Of a DNA stretch of 64,000 nucleotides, positions 54,956 to 64,000 are shown one piece after another. Source of the stretch: Ambrosia x helenae (lineage: Eukaryota > Streptophyta > Magnoliopsida > Asterales > Asteraceae); NCBI GenBank assembly GCA_030844895.1, contig JAUTDX010002199.1, positions 1 to 64,000 of the forward strand, in the 5' to 3' direction. A program made the position numbers and the translations under genes. Positions within the stretch are counted from its first letter, which is position 1. Each line of letters opens with the position of its first letter. The notes beneath the pieces are model-generated. The model was not told the origin of the DNA. It did not search any database and worked only from the letters and a program-made list of their open reading frames with translations.

Positions 54956-57900
54956 ATGTCAAGGGTCGCCAAATGGAAAATCGAGAAAGCTAAAGTAAAA
55001 GTTGTCTTTCGGCTGCAATTTCATGCATCAAATGTAAGTTACTCTTTTTATCTTGTTTTAATGTGGTTTCTTTCGTATCCTTTGAATTTTTCTTAAATAA
55101 TTTGTATCTGGTAGGTTTAAGTGATATGCATTTTAGGTACCGTTTATGATTTATCACATATGTAGTAGAGTCCTGCCTTATTTTGTGGTATATAATATAT
55201 ATTGTTTTAAATGAGTATGTTTTGGCAGATAAAAAGAATGAAATCGTTAGCCAAAATGTAAAACTTAATCCCATTTCTACCCTTGTAATATGGTTAAGAC
55301 ACATGTTCTTTTGGTAGTTTAATTTGACCTTAGATAAGAGATCATTCAAGACAATGTAAAGTAAAAAGAACGATTGTAGAAAGATAGGTATATTTAAGGA
55401 AACTTATAAATTATAGCTAACATAATGGAAACGGAGGTAAATTGTATGCCACAAATTGCATCGCACACCACTCACTTGTTATGACGATCTTGCCCTCATT
55501 TGAGTTTTGTTTACTTTTCTTTAACTTCTTCTCCGAGGGTAAAAGTGCGGAGTAACGGAACCCTTACAAGTAAAAAACGGTTGATGCTTGAATTGAATGT
55601 TTATGATACAATGTTAGGATTATTAGTAGATGAAAAACAAAAGTATCATCAAAGATTGCCAATCTGAAATATGTGTATGTTTCAGATACCGCAACATGGT
55701 TGGGAAAAGTTATTTATATCTTTTATTCCTACTGAAACCGGGAAGGCTACTGCAAAGACTAGCAAAGCAAATGTGAGAGGCGGGTCGTGTAAATGGGCAG
55801 ACCCCATTTATGAAACTACAAGGCTTCTTTTAGATTCTAAGACCAAACAATATGATGATAAGCTCTACAAGCTTGTTGTAGGAATGGTAAGTTTCATTTT
55901 ATATTTGTAAATATTTGCCATTTATCACTTAGAAAACACACATCCAAGCATTCAAAAAGTGCAATCTTTCATTGTGATTGACAATAATTTGGCTCTAAAT
56001 TTGGAGCACAGGGTACGTCACGGTCTAGCATCCTCGGTGAGGCTACAATTAATCTTGCTGATTATGCCGATGCATCACAGCCGGCCATTCTTTCTCTCCC
56101 TCTACATGGATCCGATCATGGAACCACGTTGCATGTGAGAAATCCTAATCTCTTAACCAAAAGTTTTTATAAATGTTTCTTTTAATCTGATCTTAGCTAA
56201 CTGTATATTTTGTTTACAGGTGACGGTTCAGCTGCTGACGGCTAAAACTGGATTCAGGTATACACGTTCTTAAAATTTACGATTTGGATGCTATCAATTA
56301 CTGTTTATTAAGTGATTTGTTGATGTAATGCAGGGAATTTGAGCAACAGAGGGATAAAGGCTTGCAGAGTGGCAATAACGTAAATAAAGAGACCGAACAT
56401 AGTATTGAGAAGTCACCATCTTCTGAGTTGCAGATACCTGATGATCTGGTTAATAAGGTTAGATTACTCCCTCCATCTCAATATTATTGTTAAAAAAGAG
56501 AGATAGTTTGTGATATCCATATATCAGCATGCTAATTAGTAAATTATTACTATCCATTTTTTTTAAAAAAAAATGTAAGTTATTTTTGGATAAACAAAAA
56601 AAGAAACTTGGACAACATTTTTAGCATATTCGACAAAAGATCAAAATTATGCCTAAAATAATGAAACTTCCTGCGTAAGAAAAATTTGAAGGGTATTTAA
56701 TGCTGCTGAAATGTTTCTAATCCTTATTTATGTTATTTTTAAATAGGCTAAAACCCGAATACAACTCAGAGAAGAAACAAGCATACATGGAGAATATTCT
56801 GATTCACAAGTTACATGTGACGAGTCATCAAATGCATCAGACTGTTACTATGCTGACAAGCATGATTCACCAGCCGAAAAATCGAGCAGTTCAGATCAAG
56901 CCAAGCTGGACAATGACGTGGCATTTGTTTATGAAGAGAACCATAGGCTTAGAGCCAGCTTGGCAGCTGCTGAGTCATCAATTTCCGAGCTTAAGCATGA
57001 ATTAACCGGTTTGCAGAGTCATGCTAACGAAATGGGAACTGAAACACAAAAATTTGCTCAAGAACTCACCATGGAGATTGCTTCGGGTCAAGAATTAATC
57101 AAAGAGGTCAACCTCTTAAAATCAGAATGTTCAAAGTTAAAAAACGATCTTCAAAATCTGAAAGACATTAAATCGAGCTCGGTGGTTAAGGAAAGGAAGT
57201 TAGAGAAAACAGAGCACAGTAAGGAAGTTAACGGGGTTTTACTTGTGGAAAGTCAGATTCGGCAAATCCAAGAAAAGATTTTAATTGGTGAGTCCGATTT
57301 AAGTCGTTTACAGTCCGATTTCGAGGTGCTACTCGGTACCGTTCAAGATCTTAAAAATGAAACATTTGGTGAAGTACAGATTCAACCCTTCAAGAATTGG
57401 AGACAACAAAAGCCGAAAAGGAAAATCTTGTTAAGAAAATGGATCAAATGGAGTGTTACTACGAGTCACTTGTACAGGAGCTAGAAGAAAATCAGAAACG
57501 GATTTTGGGTGACTGTCAGAACCTAAAAACCGAAATGAACGATTTGAGTTCGGTTAATAACGAGCTTCAAAAACGGGTCACAGTTTCAGAATCAGCACTC
57601 AAACGGGCCCGCTTAAATTACTCGATTGCAGTGAGTCAATTGCAAAAAGATCTTGACATGCTTTCGTTTCAAGTATTGTCAATGTTTGAAACCAATCAAA
57701 CTGTCATTAAAGAAGCTTTTTCCGACACCTCACAACCGTCATCTAAACATCTCTCAAATGACTTGAAGACATCATTGAGTTTACAAGAGAATATTTACAA
57801 AAAAGTCGAAGAAGAGCTCGGTGAAATGTGTTCTGCAAATTTACAGTTAAACGTGTACTCTAAAACACTTGAGGAAACGTTATTTGAAGCTAGTGATCAT

Positions 57901-60900
57901 ATAAGAAAACTGAATGAAAAGTTACAAGAATTGGGTAAAGATCTACAGTTTTCGAACCAATCACGGGACGTTCTATTTCAAGAAAACGGATATTATCTTG
58001 CCAAATGCAACGATCTGCAGCTGCAAAACCAAATGTTGGAATCGGATTTGGGAAATCTTTCAAACGAGAATTTTCTTTTAATGGAAAAGATCACCGAATG
58101 TGAAGCACTGCTAATGGATTACAGAGTTTATAAAGGCAAATATGAAGTTGTTTCTTCTGAAAAACTGGAGCTTGAGAAGCTTCTAGAAGTAGAAGTTTTT
58201 GATAAACAGAATCTTCAAAAGGAAATAAAAATCTTAAATTCAGAAATGGATGACGTGAAGATGAAATTTATGAATGGCTTATATCAAGCAGTGGCAAAAA
58301 TGGAAATCCCGAAGCCATCTTTTGAAAAGCTTCAGTTCCAAATTGATTCAGTCGCTAACATGTTTCAAAGTAGTTTGGAATCTGGGGAAAGACACGTGCA
58401 GAACAGCGAAGTGATGTTAAAAAACCTTTCTTCTTTGGAACTCGAGCTGCAAAAGATATCATCTGAAGATAAAAGTTTTCATGAACAAATCATTTCCGAG
58501 CTGAAAAAAGAGAATCAAGATTTGATAAGTTATGTAGAAAATAAGCGTGAAGAGCTCGATAGGCTGCAAGAATGCTTGGATGCCGAAAGGGTACGGTTGC
58601 ACGTTTGACCTCTGAACTTGAAAGTCAAAGGTCGGAGCTTGAATCTTTTAAGTTAAAGTTAGATGCCTCTAATGCTCACAACGCAGAGATTTTAAAATCG
58701 AATGATCTTCTTGAGACAACTTTGGCGAACGTAAATAACGAGCATGACCTCGAGGTTCGCCAGTTGAAAGATACGTTGACTAAGTCAAAGGCAGAGGTAG
58801 AGCAGTTGAAGGAGCTTCAAATGAAACTTGATGATACAGAGTCAAGATTGAATGGTTGTCTCAAAAACGAAGCTTTTTACATTGAAGAGAACAGAAAATT
58901 AGCAACGGAACTTGAATCACTTAGATTGGAGTTAGAGGCTTCTGCTGCTAAAAATGCTGAAATTTCAGAATCCAAAACAGAACATGCTCTCGAGGCTAGT
59001 CAACTGAAAGAAATGCTGACCAAGTCAAAAGAAGAGGTGGCTCGTTATATTGTAGAAAACAGAAATTTAGCAACGGAAATTGAATCTCTTAGGTTGGAGT
59101 TTCATACATCTGTTTCTAAGAACGCTGAAATTTCAGAATCCAAAACAATGCATGCTCTCGAGGCGAGTCAATTGAAAGAAACGTTGACCAAGTCAAAGGA
59201 AGAGGTGGCATGTTATATTGAAGAGAACAGAAACTTAGTAATGGAAATTGAGTCTCTTAGATCAGAGTTAGATGCTTCTTTGGCTAAAAATGCTGAAGTT
59301 GCAGAATCTGAAAACGAGCATGCACTGAAGGTTGGTCAACTGAAAGAAATGTTAACAAAGTCAAATGAAGAGAACAAAAAGCTCGTCACGGAAGTTGAGT
59401 CTCTTAGATCAGACTTAAAGGCTTCTGTTGCAAAAAATGATGAAATGGCGGAATCTAAAAATGAGCATGCTCTCGAAGTGACTCAACTGGAAGAAATGTT
59501 GACAAAATCAAAGGAAGAGGTCGCTCGTTGTGTTGAAGAAAACAGAAATTTAGCGATGGAAGTTGAATCTCTTGGATCAGAGTTACAGTCTTATGTTGCT
59601 AAAAATGCTGAAATTGCAGAATCTAAAAACGAGCATGCTTTAAAGGTTAGTCAACTGAAGGAATTGTTGACCAAGTCAAACGAAGAGGTTGATCGTTATA
59701 TTGAAGCAAACAGAAATTTAGCAACAGAACTAGAATCTGTTAAATTGGAGTTACAAGTTTCTGTTGCTAAAATTGCTGAACTTTCAGAATCTGAAAACAA
59801 GCATGCTGTCGAGGCGAGTCAACTGAATGAAACGTTGACTAAGTCAAAGGAAGAGAACAGAAATTTAGTAACGGAAGTTGAAGCTCTTAGATCAGAGTTA
59901 CAGGCTTCTGCTGCTATAAATGCTGAAATTGCAGAATCCAAAAACGAGCATGCTATGAAGCTTGGTCAACTAGAGGGAATGTTGACCAAGTCAAACGAAG
60001 TGGTAGCTCGTTATGTTGAAGAAAACAGAAATTTAGCAACAGAACTAGAATCTGTTAGATCGGAGTTACAAGCATCTGTTGCCAAAAATGCTGAAGTTTC
60101 AGAATCCAAAAACGAGCATGCTCGCGAGGTGAGTCAACTGAAAGAAATGTTGACCAAATCAAAGGAAGAGGTCACTCGTTATGTTGAAGAAAACAAAAGT
60201 TTAGCAATGGAAGTTGAATCTCTTGGATCAGAGTTACAGTCTTATGTTGCTACAAATGCTGAAGTTGCAGAATTGGAAAACGAGCATGCGCTGAAGGTTG
60301 GTCAGCTGAAAGAAATGTTGACCAAGTCAAACGAAGAGGTCGCTTGTTATATTGAAGAAAACAGAAATTTAGCCCTGGAACTAGAATATGTTAGATTGGA
60401 GTTACAAGCTTCTATGGCTAAAATGCTGAAATTCCAGAATCTAAAACCGAGCATGCTCTCGAGGCAAGTCAACTGAAAGAAATGTTGACCAAGTCAAAGG
60501 CGGAGGTCGCTCGTTACATTGAAGAAAACAAAAGTTTAGCAACAAAAGTCAAATCTTTTAAACTGAAATTAGAGAATCATATTGCGCACAGTGCAGAGAC
60601 CAAACTGACTGAAGTAATTTACAAGAACGCCCTCGATGTAGATGACGTGTCAACTTTCGAGGAAGAATCGAACATTACATTATTAGTATTCAAAGCAAAG
60701 TTGGAAGAACAAAATGATGAATTAATCAGGTTACAAAATCAATGCAACCAACTTACAAACAAGCTCTCGGAGCAGAAATTAAAAACTGAAGAGTTCAAGA
60801 ACTTGTCAACCTACTTGAAGGAGCTTAAAGATAGTGCTGACGTGGCACATGAGAAACAAGAAAAGACCCCGAAGGGCCAACAGAATCATTGAGAATGGCA

Positions 60901-62932
60901 TTTATTAAAGAACAATATCAAACGAAAATTCAAGAATTAAAGCAACAACTTTCTGTTTCCAAAAGGCATAATGAAGAAATGTTATTTAAGTTACAAGATG
61001 CTCTTGATGAAATTGAAAGTAGGAAAAGATCTGAAGCTTCTCAGCTGAGGAGAATTCATGAATTAGAAGCAGAGGGTGAATCGGTAGTTTCAGATAAACC
61101 GGATTATGATCGGTTAAAGGCGGAGTTAGAATGTGCTGTTTTGAGCCTTGAATGTTGCAAGGAAGAAAAAGAAAAGCTTGTTGCTTTATTACAAGAACGC
61201 GAGGATGAAAAATCAAAACTTGCAGATGAACTTTCCTTGATTAGAGAACAGATTGCTCAGAAAGAAGAAAATGGTTCTGTTAATATGCAAGAAAACCAGG
61301 TTTGAATTAAAATTTCAAGATTAAATTATAAGCAAGTTTAGAATAAATTTCGTTTTATATTTATCAGTGGTTTTTTTTTATTTATGTGTGATTATTTAAT
61401 TCTGATTATGTAATATCAGTATATCACATAATCACTGTCAAAAAAGTATTTAAATGAAAACATGATTGTTGATTACATTTTTTTAAATTTATTCATTGCA
61501 TATTTGGCCTAGCAGGGATTTACAGAGCGCGTGTACGAAGACGAAGGAAGTCCACCGGTCAGTGATTCAAAACAACTAACGGTTGTCAATGATCAATTCA
61601 GAACTCAACATTTGATATCTTGCATGGAGCAACTTGACGAAGAGGTAAATTTGTAGCACATCCGATAAATATTCATCCTATATCACACTTTAATTGCGTT
61701 CTAAGTTTATAATATTCGTCTTATGGCAGTTGGAAAAGATGAAAAACGATAATTCACATCTTCCATTGACTAATTATGACCCGAGTTTCCAAGATTTACA
61801 AAGAGAACTGGCACAACTACATCAAGTATGTATTTTACTCTAAACATGTTTAATATCATTGCCTTTTGTCACTTTTTTTTTTCTGATTATTATTTTCCGT
61901 TTTAAGGCCAATGAAGAGTTAGCAAGCATATACCCGAATTTTGTTGATTACCGGGGAAATGGAAATGCGTTAGAAAGGGTTCTTGCTTTGGAAATCGAGT
62001 TGGCCGAAGCACTCAGGGCAAAAAAGAAATCAAGCATCCAATTCCAAAGGTATTTTTTGACTGAATATGTGATTATGTTGTTAATGTGTCTTCAGGTTGC
62101 AAGCATTGGTTTTTTATTTATAAATATTTACTAAACAACGAGTTGATAATTAATTTGATAGTAGCTCTGACTTACACTTTATTACGGATTCTAGCAACCT
62201 AAGTTGCATTTTATTACTTGTTGCAGAATTTGCTAACTTGACATCATATTTGTCATTTTAGCATATGTGCATGTAACATGGCATCTGATTTTGACATTTG
62301 ATAACTTTTTTTAGCATAAAGTTCTTAAATGAAGCAACATTTTACAGCTATTTGACTAGAAATCTCGAGGTTCATTTTTCTGACTTGTAAATAAACGTGC
62401 ATTTTATTTTTCTTTGCATGGGGTGGGGGTTACTGAATGTACAGTTGTACGCCCCTCCCCTGCCATATGGCGTACGGGCATAGAGATCCGGCATAGGGGA
62501 TTATGGCATATATGGTTGTATCCTGCAAGTTTGTCCAATTGTTTGTTTTGTTTTATTACAGATACTTATCTGGTTTTGTTTTTTATTGTCAGCTCTTTTC
62601 TTAAACAACATAGTGATGAAGAGGCCGTGTTTAAGAGCTTTAGGGACATCAACGAGTTGATAAAAGACATGTTGGAAATCAAAGGAAAGTACGCTAACGT
62701 TGAAAATGAACTTAAGGAAATGCATGATCGATACTCGCAGTTAAGCTTGCAGTTTGCAGAAGTCGAAGGGGAGAGACAGAAGTTGATGATGACGCTCAAG
62801 AGCGTGAGATCTTCAAGGAATATGCTTCGTCTGAATCGCTCACACCGTTGCTGCGTTAGGAGATCAAAGTTAATAATAATATATTCAAAATGTGTCAAAT
62901 ATTTTGCGAAAAATATCAAGTTTTGTGAATAA
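54956..62932 (+). CDS. Large NT-C2 domain coiled-coil protein
   Basis: Ten coding exons: 54956-55033, 55686-55886, 56012-56134, 56220-56257, 56334-56457, 56747-61299, 61516-61644, 61730-61825, 61907-62049 and 62593-62932, all GT-AG and in phase, for about 1,940 residues. Residues 1-150 form an NT-C2 (EEIG1/EHBP1-type) domain (WKIEKAKVKVVFRLQFHA, GWEKLFISFIPTETGKATAK, GTSRSSILGEATINLADYAD). The rest is coiled coil with EFEQQR, SLECCKEEKE and VEGERQKLMMTLKSVR landmarks. It closely resembles Arabidopsis At1g22060 in order and length. Exon 6 has four single-base losses (about 57387, 58590, 60421 and 60868), each in a homopolymer. The last codons may also be shifted. Molecular function is unknown to me; NT-C2 domains are thought to bind membranes or mediate targeting. 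Confidence 0.85.
58953..60589 (+). repeat. Ten tandem coiled-coil repeats within the NT-C2 gene
   Basis: Eight units of 56 codons and two (the third and sixth) of 49 codons. They follow the pattern NAE(I/V)xESKNEHALxxxQL, KEMLTKSxEE, VARYIEENRNLATE, (V/L)ESLRxELQASVAK. The length of 1637 bases fits 8x168 + 2x147 minus the single-base loss near 60421. The 49-codon units lack VARYIE plus one residue, exactly one heptad. Units 4 and 8 share GSELQSYVA, and units 5 and 9 resemble each other, indicating block duplication. Confidence 0.9.
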
Positions 62933-62982
62933 GAATCTTGTTGTGAGGAGGGAAAGGGTTTATGTTTTATGATGATGTAAAT

Positions 62983-62988
62983 AATAAA
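62983..62988 (+). terminator. Polyadenylation signal of the NT-C2 gene
   Basis: AATAAA about 50 bases after the stop codon, in a T- and A-rich 3' region. Confidence 0.5.
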
Positions 62989-63296
62989 AGTTGATTAGTT
63001 GTCATTGAGTTTAAGTTATGATCGAGGGGTAGATTTGTTAAATGGAACATTTGGAAATTGGAATGCCTTTTTTTTATATGTAATCCATGTTGTAATTCAA
63101 AATTTTCATAAAGTATGAGTGGATCTTTTCCGCCTTTAACATTTTTGAACACTTTGTTTTGTTTTTTAATCGACCAAGTAAATAGATATAAATGCTATCT
63201 TCATCCACACTCAAAATTGCTTATATTTTATGGTTATAGTAATCAGTTTACTTCTAACTCTTTACGCGCTTCTCCAAATCTCATACTAGTGATCCT
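62989..63296. other. 3' flank of the NT-C2 gene, nothing recognised
   Basis: A/T-rich, without a supported ORF or repeat. Confidence 0.4.
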
Positions 63297-63508
63297 TATA
63301 CGATGGTGTAGGAGACGGTGAGCCTACGTGGGACCTCCCTGTTGAAGAACACCCCCCATGAAATTTCGATACAAACGGGGATACTTCCCCTCCTCCCCGT
63401 CCTCTTTCTCTCTATCTCTCTCTTCTTCTGCTGCAGGTATAGTGACGTGGAGGCGGTGACGACGTGGCATTGGGGGTGGTCGGTATTCACACCCCATAGC
63501 TTAATAAA
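63297..63508. mobile_element. Possible Tourist-like MITE
   Basis: A G/C-rich island of about 210 bp between two TTA trinucleotides, with weakly inverted ends (GATGGTGTAGGAGAC against the complement of ATTCACACCCCATAGC). It contains a CT-rich tract and GACGTGG/GACGACGTGG words. The inverted ends are imperfect, so it could equally be unique sequence. Confidence 0.25.
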
Positions 63509-63642
63509 AGAATTTCAAAGTTTTGAGGGATACATTTCCTGAAAGTTCTACATAAACGTAGAAGTATAAATTAAATGAAGCTGAATTAAGGATTAATATA
63601 GTAGCCATACTATTCATCAGTAATCAGTAATCTATTAATTAA

Positions 63643-64000
63643 TCTATACTTTCTATAATAGGAGAGTCGTGAGTGACGTCAGAAAGCTGACGTGTCAAGC
63701 GGAGAGACAGACCACCAATGCCTGCGTGATGCAAAAAGTGAAGTCACTAACCAACTGTAAATCAAAAATTAAATAATGCCACTTGCCTGAACAGTGGTAA
63801 TAATCCCACTCTCTGAACAGCTGTTGTTAATAAATTAATTAAATATTGCCACTTGCTTCAACAGAGTTTTCTAGGACTATTGGTTTTAAATTTGAGCTCC
63901 AAATTCAAATTCAAATTTCAAATTCGATACCTCATTACACAACTATATAAAGGTATCATGTCCCTCTCTTTCTCTCAAATAATTTTTAAATCTCCCCAAT
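63643..64000 (+). mobile_element. Helitron-like 5' end, running out of the window
   Basis: TCTATACTTTCTATAATAGG preceded by A, then GTGACGTCAGAAAGCTGACG, resembles plant Helitron 5' ends and the end at 53066. The 3' end is beyond the window. A TATA-like CTATATAAAGG lies at about 63942. Confidence 0.4.

Overview
The window is plant nuclear DNA from a eudicot. The evidence is spliceosomal introns with GT-AG ends, plant Ty3/gypsy retrotransposons of the Tat type, a Copia LTR with the TGGTATCAGAGC primer site, a CACTA transposon, plant LINEs, MITEs, Helitron-like ends, and one large host gene of a plant family. I cannot fix the species from sequence alone. No rRNA, tRNA or CRISPR locus was seen.

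Bases 1 to 43768 are one nested stack of transposons that can be read like strata. The outermost layer is element C, a degenerate Tat-like retrotransposon split into 1-472 and 41592-43768. It is interrupted by a CACTA-type transposon (473-41591, target duplication CCA). The CACTA element carries fragments of two host genes, a membrin (Golgi SNARE) and a nucleoporin NUP85-like gene, plus MITEs and a LINE fragment. Two further Tat-type retrotransposons sit inside it: element A on the minus strand (1047-21831) and element B on the plus strand (28001-38930, duplication ATAGG, LTRs almost identical). Element A is itself split by a coding-poor LTR element in an LTR-internal-LTR-internal-LTR tandem (9362-19391, duplication CTTGG). 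Around element B lies a chain of five hairpin-type elements, each bounded by (TA)n.

Elements A, B and C all carry, between pol (or where pol was) and the 3' LTR, a gene on the strand opposite to gag-pol. It matches the Pfam family called putative gypsy-type transposon, contains a coiled coil, and in A and B has a recognisable intron. Element B has a second antisense ORF with its own TATA box. In C this gene is kept although pol is gone.

Bases 43769 to 53066 hold a 1.2-kb insertion with a 300-bp-arm inverted repeat, a minute LINE insertion of about 14 bases, a 5'-truncated LINE, a truncated Copia element, and a Helitron-like unit carrying exon fragments of RIO1 kinase and other genes. From about 53900 to 63000 there is an ordinary host gene on the plus strand for a large NT-C2 coiled-coil protein. 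Its coiled coil contains ten tandem units of 56 or 49 residues, exactly 8 or 7 heptads. The last 360 bases look like the 5' end of another Helitron.

Reading-frame breaks in both the youngest transposon and the host gene are mostly single-base losses in short homopolymers. Consensus error should be excluded before calling these genes dead.
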